Assembly: GCA_900767715.1 (NCBI GenBank)
Contig: CAAGAD010000005.1
Coordinates: 496,001 to 560,000, forward strand
From: Clostridia bacterium
GTDB taxonomy: Bacteria > Bacillota > Clostridia > Christensenellales > UBA1242
Reading direction: 5' to 3'
Length of the DNA stretch: 64,000 nucleotides
How positions within the stretch are numbered: position 1 is the stretch's first letter; each line of letters starts with the position of its first letter. A model generated the notes under the pieces. The model did no database searches, was not told the DNA's origin, and was given only the letters and a program-made list of their open reading frames with translations. The translations under genes and the position numbers were made by a program. Positions 37,705 through 48,600 of the stretch are shown in pieces.

Positions 37705-37733
37705 AATTTATCATAATTTAATCAAACTGTCAA
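37705..37733 (-). promoter_or_regulatory. rpoBC promoter
   Basis: -35 TTGACA (37728-37733), 17-base spacer, -10 TAAATT (37705-37710); predicted leader of about 95 bases before rpoB. This and the inverted repeat above it account for the gene-free stretch 37603-37909. Confidence 0.7.
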
Positions 37734-37737
37734 CGGT

Positions 37738-37757
37738 TTTTGGTAAATTAACCAAAA
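37738..37757. promoter_or_regulatory. Perfect inverted repeat next to the rpoBC -35 box
   Basis: TTTTGGT-N6-ACCAAAA, 20 bases, four bases from the -35 hexamer. A second looser pair, ACCACA/TGTGGT (37770-37793), lies beyond it. Confidence 0.4.
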
Positions 37758-37842
37758 TTGTTTGACAAAACCACACTTTTTCTGGTATGTGGTGTTATTT
37801 GTAGTGATTGTCAAAACGCGATATAAACCACCTATTAGCAAC

Positions 37843-37869
37843 AAAAAAAGAGCCGATTGGCTCTCTTTT
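37843..37869 (-). terminator. Terminator of the XRE/multi-TM gene
   Basis: Stem AGAGCC / GGCTCT (about 37849-37854 with 37859-37864), loop GATT, T run on the minus strand, about 40 bases after the stop. Confidence 0.8.
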
Positions 37870-37909
37870 ATTTAACTTCGGTGCCACTGTTCTCTTGATT
37901 TTTGCGTTA

Positions 37910-39097
37910 TTAGACGCGCTTGTTGTAGTCTTCAATTTTGACTGTTTTAATGTAAGTTAGGATTGCAAGAATGGTGAGCACGAGATATGCGCACGCCATC
38001 GCCCAAACATACCAGATTGAAATTGAATTGCCATAGTCGGCAGTGTAGAAGCCCGCGAACACGAACATAAGTACTGTGCCGACAAGTCCAACCATAAAGT
38101 TGATTTCCCAGCCGATTTTTGAATATTTCCAACTAGCGAGTTTATTGCTGACAATCACCAAAAGCGCGTGAACAAATGAATATACTACGGTTATCAACAT
38201 CAATGCTAGCGCTATTTTTTGGTAGTCATACGCCACATAGTCAAATAGTTTGACGAATGCGACCGTGTCGCCCGTCATCACTTCGCAGACTGGCAAAACT
38301 GCAAAGACTGCAATAGCAATCGTGAAACAATAAATGGCAATGTTTAGTACCTTTGATGAATGATAGGTTGGGTTGGTCTTGTGCTTGTCATCTTTGCCCA
38401 CGACCACATAACTCAAAATGCTCAGCACACAAATTGCAGACTGTAAAAGTGAGTAAACAATGGTAAATGGAGTGTGAATTTCATAAAGCACGATAAGCAA
38501 ATACACGCTAGAAATGCAGTTGGCAATCATACAAACTGCACTACCCGTCTGTACGTATTTCGATGTGGCAATGTCATAAGATATGACTTGCAAGGCGTTG
38601 TGAATAAAGGTGTAGAGCAACACGACTAGCATAATAATGGCACAAACTTTGTACATTGCTTGCGTACCGTCGTTCAAAAAGTCAATGTAACCAAATTTAA
38701 CGCCTTCAACTTCAATAAGTGGTAGCATAAACAGAATGCAACCCACGGCAGACAAAATCATATTGAAAATGGTTAATGTCTTTCTGCCCGCAGTCATTTC
38801 TGTGGCTGGCTTTGACGTTTTCATAGGCTCGGTTTCGGTCTGCGCTGATTTGTTATCAATCTGTTGAGCCTTATTCTCTTTACTTACTTCTTGCGCAATG
38901 TTGTCTGCATCGACATTGGTAAGCGCTTGCAAATCAATGTTGTAGATGAATGCGACCTTTTTCAACTGTGCGTTGGTAGGTTTTTGTTCGCCATTCTCAA
39001 TCTTCTGGTATTCATACGGACTGATTTCCAGCGCTTTGGCAATTTGAGCCTTCGACGCGCCGTTTTTCAAACGCAACTCTTTGATTTTCTCGTTCAT
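37910..39097 (-). CDS. XRE-type HTH regulator fused to two four-helix membrane units
   Basis: A 395-residue protein. Residues 3-58 form a Cro/CI-type HTH (KELRLKNGASKAQIAKAL, then EYQKIENGEQKPTNAQL). A low-complexity linker (about 65-105) leads into eight hydrophobic helices in two similar blocks of about 130 residues: each runs from a 'LP.(I/C)EV' turn through LYTFIHN/VYSFVHA to a closing VLSILSYVVV/VLTILAILTY. This looks like an internal duplication. A membrane-embedded DNA-binding regulator is inferred. I chose ATG 39097 (AGGAG seven bases upstream); the longer frame reaching 39214 enters the rRNA terminator. A possible promoter lies around 39140-39110 but is not convincing. Confidence 0.82.
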   Translation of the reverse strand: MNEKIKELRLKNGASKAQIAKALEISPYEYQKIENGEQKPTNAQLKKVAFIYNIDLQALTNVDADNIAQEVSKENKAQQIDNKSAQTETEPMKTSKPATEMTAGRKTLTIFNMILSAVGCILFMLPLIEVEGVKFGYIDFLNDGTQAMYKVCAIIMLVVLLYTFIHNALQVISYDIATSKYVQTGSAVCMIANCISSVYLLIVLYEIHTPFTIVYSLLQSAICVLSILSYVVVGKDDKHKTNPTYHSSKVLNIAIYCFTIAIAVFAVLPVCEVMTGDTVAFVKLFDYVAYDYQKIALALMLITVVYSFVHALLVIVSNKLASWKYSKIGWEINFMVGLVGTVLMFVFAGFYTADYGNSISIWYVWAMACAYLVLTILAILTYIKTVKIEDYNKRV

Positions 39098-39177
39098 ATT
39101 TTCTCCTAAATCTATTTTTACATCAAAAGGAGATAAAGTCAACTCAAATGGCAGACTAATTTCCATAATGTCAATAC

Positions 39178-39203
39178 AAAAAAGAGAGCGGGGCTCTCTT
39201 TTT
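39178..39203 (-). terminator. Last terminator downstream of the 23S-5S unit
   Basis: Stem GAGAGC (39183-39188) with GCTCTC (39192-39197), loop GGG, with A and T runs. In the minus direction this is the end of the rRNA tail region; on the plus strand it would also terminate. Confidence 0.75.
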
Positions 39204-39231
39204 TGTTTATACACTCACACACGCAAAACAT

Positions 39232-39337
39232 TTTTTTCGTTTTAACTCACTTCGTTCGTATTCATACTCAGCGTAAGACTGAACGTAAAAAAAAGATAGG
39301 TACTCAAACCTATCTTATCTTGTTGATGGCAACTACC
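39232..39337 (-). repeat. 5S-tail/terminator repeat, distal copy
   Basis: A 106-base sequence nearly identical (about 97%, two substitutions and one extra A) to 39538-39642. It holds the last 15 bases of 5S rRNA (39323-39337), a terminator hairpin (39286-39315) and about 55 bases of further tail. Confidence 0.9.
39286..39315 (-). terminator. Terminator in the distal 5S-tail repeat
   Basis: Stem AAGATAGGT (39292-39300) with ACCTATCTT (39307-39315), run of eight A at 39286-39293, i.e. a T run on the minus strand. Confidence 0.8.
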
Positions 39338-39446
39338 TGCGTCAAAACACTCACTCGTCGCTTTTTGCTCGCCCACTCCCAAATTACGCTCACTCACTCG
39401 GTTTTTCCTTTTCCCACTTCGTGCAAGCACTCGTGGGAGCCCTGTA

Positions 39447-39524
39447 TGTAAGATAGGTAGTTACTAAGTATAAAAAAAGCGAACTTGCGTTCGCTTATCT
39501 TGTTGATGGCAACTACCTATCTTA
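39447..39524. repeat. 15-base inverted repeat of 5S-tail sequence
   Basis: GTAAGATAGGTAGTT (39447-39461) is the reverse complement of 39510-39524. The second arm belongs to the middle 5S-tail copy, so a piece of 5S sequence lies here in opposite orientation, around the hairpin at 39471-39495. Confidence 0.85.
39471..39495 (-). terminator. Terminator after the middle 5S-tail copy
   Basis: Stem AAGCGAAC (39476-39483) with GTTCGCTT (39488-39495), loop TTGC, A7 on its left. The middle 5S-tail copy (39494-39537) repeats 44 bases of 39619-39662, including the last 35 bases of 5S rRNA. Confidence 0.82.
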
Positions 39525-39537
39525 CCAAGCAGTCTTC

Positions 39538-39642
39538 CTTTTTCGTTTTAACTCACTTCGTTCGTATCCATACTCAGCGTAAGACTGAACGTAAAAAAAG
39601 ATAGGTTCTCAAACCTATCTTATCTTGTTGATGGCAACTACC
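39538..39642 (-). repeat. 5S-tail/terminator repeat, proximal copy
   Basis: The proximal copy of the 105-106 base repeat. It includes the true 3' end of the 5S gene, its terminator and the following tail. Confidence 0.9.
39592..39620 (-). terminator. Primary terminator of the 23S-5S transcript
   Basis: Stem AAGATAGGTT (39597-39606) with AACCTATCTT (39611-39620), loop CTCA, T run on the minus strand. It starts eight bases after the 5S end. Confidence 0.87.
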
Positions 39643-39745
39643 TATCTTACCAAGCAGTCTTCCGCTGAGTATTTTCGGCGTATGAGGTCTTAACTTCTGT
39701 GTTCGGGATGAGAACAGGTGGAACCCCTCAGTCTTAATCACCATC
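39628..39745 (-). rRNA. rrf: 5S ribosomal RNA
   Basis: 118 bases. The terminal helix pairs TGATGG at the 5' end (39745-39740) with CCATCA at the 3' end (39633-39628). The minus strand contains the conserved CCGAACACAGAAGTTAAG and the typical GGTAAGATAGGTAGTTGCCA end. It lies 98 bases after 23S rRNA with no tRNA between. Confidence 0.95.
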
Positions 39746-39843
39746 ATTGTTGATTGTCTTTAAGTACAATCACAACTGCACATTACTAAAAGTAGGACGA
39801 TTTTGAATCTTTGTGTATAACTTGATAATTTCAAAATAAATTG

Positions 39844-42772
<2,929 letters not shown>

Positions 42773-42990
42773 TCCTAAAATTATCTTTGTTATACTTAGC
42801 TAAAAATTCGCAATTTTACACGGCTTAATTATATTGTTGTATAATTAATGCTTATTACTCACGATAATAAAAATTTACTTCGTGTCGTATATTTGTAAAA
42901 TATTTTCGTCTTTACCTTTTACTAATATGCAGTTGTCATTGTACTCGCATTCTCCGTTTGGCTGTTGCCTCATTGGTGAATGCTTTACGA

Positions 42991-43019
42991 ATATAACACA
43001 TTAAAAAACCTTTGTCAAC
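42991..43019 (-). promoter_or_regulatory. Promoter of the free-standing 23S-5S unit, with UP-like A/T tract
   Basis: -35 TTGACA (43014-43019), 17-base spacer, -10 TATATT (42991-42996), with an A/T-tract (about 43021-43068) upstream like an UP element. The predicted leader before 23S rRNA is about 210 bases (42773-42984) and has no other feature I can name apart from the processing stalk. Confidence 0.85.
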
Positions 43020-43097
43020 ACTTTTTTGAAATTTTTTTTATTTTTTTTGAAAATTTTTTTATTTTTTCGTCAAAACCAGCCAATACCCGCATAAATA

Positions 43098-43206
43098 GGC
43101 GGTTTTGCGCCTGAAAAACTTTCTAAAACCTTTCATAACAAGATTAAAAACCGCCCTAAAAGGCTAAAAATTTTTCTTATGGGCCAAAATATTTTTAGAA
43201 AGTTTT
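43098..43206. other. Structured intergenic element with interlocking inverted repeats
   Basis: GGCGGTTTT (43098-43106) pairs with AAAACCGCC (43147-43155), and AAAACTTTCTAAAA (43115-43128) pairs with TTTTAGAAAGTTTT (43193-43206). The second pair starts inside the loop of the first and ends outside it, a pseudoknot topology. Both pairs are perfect. The stretch 43207-43517 contains nothing else I can support except a 41-codon frame (43330-43455). Confidence 0.45.
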
Positions 43207-43517
43207 ATACAAAATATAAAGATGTGACGAAGTTTTAGCGTTAAAATTAAGCCCTTTATAATGAAAATATGTCTATTATATTACTATATATAACAATTAC
43301 GCGTGCGCTCGGGGTCAAAATTGGGGTTTGTGAACTATGAGACAGTCTTCGACAGCGACCTCAAAGGGCTTGTTACACATTCAAAATCGTTTTTAAGAAT
43401 TTTGGACACATTCAATAGTCGTAACAATATGCTCGGTTTGCCCACGCGGGAGTGAGAATTTTATTTGCAAAGCCAACGCAAAAACAAAAATTTTATTGAC
43501 AAATTTCGCAAAACGGG

Positions 43518-43546
43518 TTGAAATCGTGCTGTTCGTGTGTTAGAAT
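43518..43546 (+). promoter_or_regulatory. Sigma-A promoter of the three-paralogue operon
   Basis: -35 TTGAAA (43518-43523), 17-base spacer, -10 TAGAAT (43541-43546), followed by AGGGGG nine bases later before the ATG at 43568. Confidence 0.75.
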
Positions 43547-43567
43547 AAACGAAAGTTAGGGGGAAAT

Positions 43568-44086
43568 ATGTCAAGTTACCCACGCAGAAGCAATGATAAA
43601 GATAGCAAGTCTTCACAATACAAGACACAAGCAAGAATATTTCGTTCAGCATTGAACGCAAGTTGCTCTGTCTATCCATACACATATTTAGGGTCAGTGG
43701 AGTTAAGGGGTTTGCCTTACGCCAAGTATATGCACTACTTTGTGCGAATCAAACCAGAGATTCCGCCAGAATACAAATACGAACGCTTGGTTGACGTGCT
43801 GATTCGCGCGGTGAAGAAGATTGGCGAAGAGAGCGCAGAGTACGCGGGCGACGACCTTCGCGTGTTCTTGAATATAAATTCGCGCAAGATAATGGGCAAT
43901 ATAATGCGTAGATATTTCTTGAAACCAACCGATTTGGACTATGTCACCCTTCGTGCAGAAACTGGCACACTGCCAATGTCCGCAGATTACACACCAGGCA
44001 AAAAAATGCCCGGCGATTTTAGACCAGACCAGATTAGACGACGTGGAATTGAAAGCATAGAAAGTTTAGAAAGGAGTAAAAAATGA
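43568..44086 (+). CDS. Unknown protein, paralogue 1 of three
   Basis: Unrecognised 172-residue soluble protein, basic, no signal peptide or membrane helix. It shares three landmarks with the next two genes: a YLGSVEL strand (about 40-46), an L-I-x-A-V helix (VDVLIRAVKK, about 76-85) and a DYVTLRAETG strand (about 119-128). A basic tail follows. The start ATG has AGGGGG at a good distance, and the promoter at 43518-43546 fits. The stop overlaps the next start (ATGA). The three proteins together probably form a complex; the function is unknown. Confidence 0.78.
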   Translation: MSSYPRRSNDKDSKSSQYKTQARIFRSALNASCSVYPYTYLGSVELRGLPYAKYMHYFVRIKPEIPPEYKYERLVDVLIRAVKKIGEESAEYAGDDLRVFLNINSRKIMGNIMRRYFLKPTDLDYVTLRAETGTLPMSADYTPGKKMPGDFRPDQIRRRGIESIESLERSKK

Positions 44087-44547
44087 TTGACAGAACTAAT
44101 TGGACACCTGACAAAGGAGTTTCAAAAGCAAAAAGACGCGAGATAAGAGAACTTGTATCAAATATGTGTGACACCAAATTGCAAACATACGTCGGCAGTG
44201 TAGAGTTCGTAGATGGCGCAAAAGGAAAGTTTAGAAACTTTTATGTAAGAAAAAATGACTACTACCCTACCAAAGTAGATTTTGATAAGGTTTGCCAAAT
44301 GCTGATTGACAGCGTGGCCCAACTCAATGCCGAAGTGGCAAACGCGGGTAACATCGGTGAACAGCGCGTTTATGTCAACCGCAACTTTGACCGAATCGTT
44401 AGAGAGCAATGCCAAGCCTTGCGCGTCAACCCAAAGATTATGCAGTTTGTAACTTTAAAGAGTTTGTCTGCCAGCTTCAAGCCTGTCTATGAAGTGGGCA
44501 CAAAAATCGAAATTGATAGAATCGTATCATCATCAAGTGTTTTATAA
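44083..44547 (+). CDS. Unknown protein, paralogue 2 of three
   Basis: A 154-residue soluble protein, basic at the N terminus (SKAKRREIRE). Shared landmarks: TYVGSVEFVD (about 35-44), MLIDSVAQLN (about 71-80) and QFVTLKSLSASF (about 127-138). It has its own ribosome site (AAAGGAG) inside the end of the previous gene and overlaps it by four bases. Identity to its neighbours is low outside these landmarks, so divergence is ancient. The protein is shorter at the C terminus than paralogue 1. Confidence 0.78.
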   Translation: MIDRTNWTPDKGVSKAKRREIRELVSNMCDTKLQTYVGSVEFVDGAKGKFRNFYVRKNDYYPTKVDFDKVCQMLIDSVAQLNAEVANAGNIGEQRVYVNRNFDRIVREQCQALRVNPKIMQFVTLKSLSASFKPVYEVGTKIEIDRIVSSSSVL

Positions 44548-44559
44548 GGAGAAAAAATT

Positions 44560-45063
44560 ATGTATAGAGAAACTAGAAAGGGAAGAATTGAGGTGGCAAA
44601 ACAACACAAGAGTGTTAGTGCTGCAATGTACAATGGTAAAGAAAAGAAATATTTGGGTTCAGTAGACATTATATGCAACGAACCAGTCAGTGGTAACAGA
44701 TTCTTGGTTAGCAAGACAGCATCTTACGTTGCAGACCCTGAAACTTATGTTTACAAATTGCCATTCTCATACGCATGCACTTTGATTAGCGCAGTCATTC
44801 CAGAATTCCAAATGGAGTTGAGTGAACAAAAGAGCCAACGCATTTACTCGAACGATTATAAAATTCATCTTATGCGCTTGATTGATACGCTCATTGCAAA
44901 CTCAAATGAAAAAGCAAAAAACAAGAACATCGAATTGACTAAACTCGAACAATTTGCAAGTGCATTAAAAACCAATCCTTTCAACAATCTGGACTTCATA
45001 ACAGTTAGATTTAACAACTCAATTATTAGACCACTCACAGCCGAAGATATCACTACTAGATAA
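44560..45063 (+). CDS. Unknown protein, paralogue 3 of three
   Basis: A 167-residue soluble protein. Landmarks again: KKYLGSVDII (about 29-38), CTLISAVIPE (about 73-82) and LDFITVRFNN (about 147-156), in the same order and similar spacing. It contains an insertion of about 25 residues before the last landmark. TAAGGAG precedes the ATG by eight bases and the gene begins 12 bases after the previous stop. The operon ends at a terminator at 45259-45286, about 200 bases downstream. Confidence 0.78.
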   Translation: MYRETRKGRIEVAKQHKSVSAAMYNGKEKKYLGSVDIICNEPVSGNRFLVSKTASYVADPETYVYKLPFSYACTLISAVIPEFQMELSEQKSQRIYSNDYKIHLMRLIDTLIANSNEKAKNKNIELTKLEQFASALKTNPFNNLDFITVRFNNSIIRPLTAEDITTR

Positions 45064-45258
45064 TTGTTGATGAAAAATATTTGTTTAATTGTTTGTTTAA
45101 TATTTAAATTAGAACAGAATAAAACTTAATTAACAAATAATTAATGCAGAATAAATAATTAATTATTATGTAAAAAAATAAATAGAAAACAAATTAACAA
45201 AAAACACTTGATAAAGAAAATAATAATTAAATATTTAAAAAGTTAAATAAACTATATT

Positions 45259-45286
45259 AAAAAATAGCCGAAATGGGCTATTTTTT
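45259..45286 (+). terminator. Terminator of the three-paralogue operon
   Basis: Stem AAAAAATAGCC (45259-45269) with GGCTATTTTTT (45276-45286), six-base loop. The stretch 45064-45258 before it is AT-rich with no recognised feature. Confidence 0.82.
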
Positions 45287-45598
45287 ATTGATGATTTTAT
45301 TGTTTGAATAAAAATATATAATTTTAATAAATAATTAATTCCATTATTTAAATACAAAATATTGAATAATAAATTTATTTATTAAAGTGTTTTTATACAT
45401 ATAATGGTTCGCTTTTTGATTTGTTTTTTAATCTTATTTTAGTTCGCTTTTTAGTTTAATTTTAGGTTTGTTCTAGTGCAACTTTTGATTTTGTTTTGAT
45501 TTATATTTTGGATTTGTTTAATTTTGCTTTTGGTTATGTTTAGTCTTGCTTATGTTCTGTTTTATGTGCGAAAGAACATTCCGCCCAGCACACACTCA
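45287..45598. other. T/G-skewed intergenic stretch
   Basis: No gene. From about 45400 to 45560 the plus strand is nearly all T and G with regular T4-6/G spacing (phrases like TTTTGATTTTGTTTTGATTT); few A or C occur. It lies after the giant gene's terminator. I see no function. Confidence 0.5.
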
Positions 45599-45640
45599 GC
45601 ACACAAAAAAACGGAGATTGCTCTCCGTTTTTTTGTGTGC
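45599..45640 (-). terminator. Terminator of the giant surface-protein gene
   Basis: A perfect 19-bp stem (45599-45617 with 45622-45640), loop TTGC, with A7/T7 inside the stem. It is 33 bases after the stop codon and unusually long for this genome. Confidence 0.85.
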
Positions 45641-45673
45641 TGTTGTCATAGACGTAACTCGAGAATATTAACT

Positions 45674-48600
45674 TTAACTTGCAGTAGTAATATTAAATGT
45701 TATTGTCAATGTTTCATATACATCATAATGCTTATAGGTTACCTCGCCATTTTCTTTGTGAGGTGTTCTGCTATCATTTCTGATAAGATTACTCAAAAGC
45801 GTTCCATAATAGTATTTTGTATTGACACTTGATGCCCTCACTTCCAAATAAGGTTCTTTAATTGTACATTTATACCTTATCTTTGAAGGATCTACTTCAT
45901 CAGGATTTACGACATCGTGACTCCATACTTCATCCCTAATTAGTCCATCATATTGGTTACTATACTCTGTTGAATTACTTACAATATTCGGTTTGATAAT
46001 AAACGTTTCCTTAGTTGTTGTTGCGTGCTCATCATACTGAGGATGGGCGTTACATTTTACATCGTCGTATTTGACATCACATTCCCAAGTGAAGCGAATG
46101 TTGTGCGAATTGTCCTCGTATGTTAATGTGTCTGGAGAAGCATTTTTATTATACTTTCTTCCATTTGCGTCTATGCCGTGAGTATCAAAATCAAATAATA
46201 AATTATAGTTGTCTTCCGTAGTTATGTCCTCTGGCGATTTAATATTCTTATTTAAATTCTTTATCTTTCCATATAAGTTCTTGCTATAAGTTTTAGAAAT
46301 CTCTGTATTATTAAACACTGTAATTTGATGACGCATTTTGTATGCCGAATGCAAATCCAACTCATTCAATTTAACATTAACATCGTCGAGATCAAACACA
46401 TCTATAATTTGACCTACAGCAAAGTTCACTTTTTCCAGTTGTGAAATCGTTCCATTCATATTTACAGGTTGATCTGCAATGGATATGTCAAGAATTCCAA
46501 AATAGGCTCCTACATCTACTGACCCGTTAATTGTTTTAATTGTGCTTTTTACTTTAGGTGTATCGCCACCTTTTGTTAATAAATAGCCAACAAGACCGCC
46601 AGTGGTAGATGAACCGGTTACGGTATTGCAAATCACACTGTGTGCCAGTTCATCATTATTCGCAGACTCTAATCTGCCAAATAGTGCTCCGACATTTGAC
46701 GAACCAGCTACACTATCATATACAATTGAATAACCATCAGCGGTTGAACCAGTTACATTTATTCCAAAACCAGCAACGCCTCCAACATAGTTAGATGCTG
46801 CAACCCTTTCAATAACATTTTGATCTGTGCGATTAGAGTTTATTCCGAATCCGCCAGCATAATGAACATCATTTGCGAAACCTGCAAATCCACCAACATA
46901 TTCCGATCCTGGTGAATTAATATCGACTTTAACAACTGCTGTACTATATTTGTCGGTGCCATAAACTTTATTTAAATTCAGGTTATAGACACATCCAAAC
47001 ACACCACCTATATATGATGTACTTCCAGAAATTGTTGTGGATTCTGCATTTTGACTTTGCAATAGAATACCATTTACCGATGATTTGTTTTCATTATTCA
47101 AATAACCGATTAAGCCTCCAACATAGGTTCCACCCTTAATTGTATTAATATGCATCTTGCAATTAGTTATTTCAATATTTTTATTCGTGTTGCCAATTAA
47201 TCCTCCAACATTATTAACGCCGGACAAAGTGTCAATGCTTACAACCGGATTTCCCGTATCCAAATCGTTTTGTGGTTTACCAAAGGTGTTGGGGTCTTTA
47301 AATGTGAGAATCGCCTTGTCACCGACAATACTACCGAATAATCCCCCCACATAATTTGTTCCACTAATAGAACCAATGTAGTAAGTCATATCCTCCAAAT
47401 ATGTGTGTTGAGCAGTTTCTATGTCATATTCTCCTAATAAGCCTCCAACGTACGAACCAGAAGTAATCTTGGCTCTAGATGTAATGTTCATTCTCTTTGT
47501 ATAATCCGACATCGTTTTTGGTTTATAACTGCCAGCAACGCCACCAATGTAATTACTATTTCCGGATACCGTTACATTAGTATCAACTTCGACATAACTC
47601 AATAGAGCATTTTCTATTTTACCAGTTATGCCTCCAACATAAGAACTTCCTTCAATTGTAATAACGCCTTCATTCTTGATGAAAGGATAGCCATTTGGTA
47701 AATATGTTCGATCCTCCGCATCCTTTGGCACAAGTTTGTCTACGACATTGTTTTCCGAGTTAGAAAGCAGTTTGAAATCACTTGGAATCTCTGTAATTTG
47801 ACTATCTTTCAATTCCAACGAAACATTCGATATGTTATTCGCAGTGCATCCCACTATACCACCAACATATGTTCCCGTACCATTAATAGAACCGCTGTTT
47901 ACAAATTTCTGAGGCACGTAATGCATATTAGTGTTTTTTTGCAAACCGTAAATATGATAGTTCTTGACGCTACCGAAGATACCACCGACATTGCTTGCTT
48001 TACCTGCGTCGATTGCGCCTTCGTTTACCAAATTATAAACAGAGTAAGCAACGGCTTCATTACCAGTGTAATTCAAATAGCCAATGATACCACCGATATA
48101 AGTCGATTCGCCACCATTCACCGCGCCAGAGTTGGTCAGGTTTGTAATGGTTGAATGATAATAAATCTCGCCAGTTTTGCCCGCTGCGTCTTGTATTGCT
48201 TTCTTGACGGTGACCTTGTTGTTAAGAATCACGTTACCGAACAATCCGCCAACGTATCCGCCACCAGATATTGCGCCAGTATTTGTCAAGGATATGTTCT
48301 TTCCAGTGTCTGGGGTGATGTCAACTACGGTGCTGTGAGCATCAAGTTCGCCAATAATACCGCCAAAGTAATTATCGGTCTCACCCGTTCTCATAACGTT
48401 TGCGCTATTTTCTATGTCCGTAATCTTCGCGTAAACATTGCTGTTAAGAGATTTTTCCGTCTTTTTGAGTTTGCCGTTTTCATCTACAGCATAAGCATAG
48501 CCCGTCAAATCAAGCCTGCCGAACAAACCACCAACGTAACCAGAACCTGTTCTCTGCCCCTTTGATTTAATATTTTCTATTGTGAACACAGTTTCGGCTG

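Noticed and set aside
39232..39642. Possible CRISPR array or mobile repeat
   Set aside because: The repeats contain 5S rRNA tails and terminators, vary in spacing and are only two to three copies.
42773..42990. Possible tRNA or second small RNA between rRNA promoter and 23S
   Set aside because: No cloverleaf or known RNA motif is visible; it is a plain rRNA leader with the processing stalk.
43330..43455. A 41-codon plus-strand frame starting at GTG with GC higher than its surroundings
   Set aside because: The start has only GGGG three bases before it, no promoter is evident, and I recognise no family; it may be a gene remnant but I cannot support a CDS.
45674..45760. Sortase motif at the end of the giant protein
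   Set aside because: No LPxTG-like sequence or following hydrophobic segment is present.
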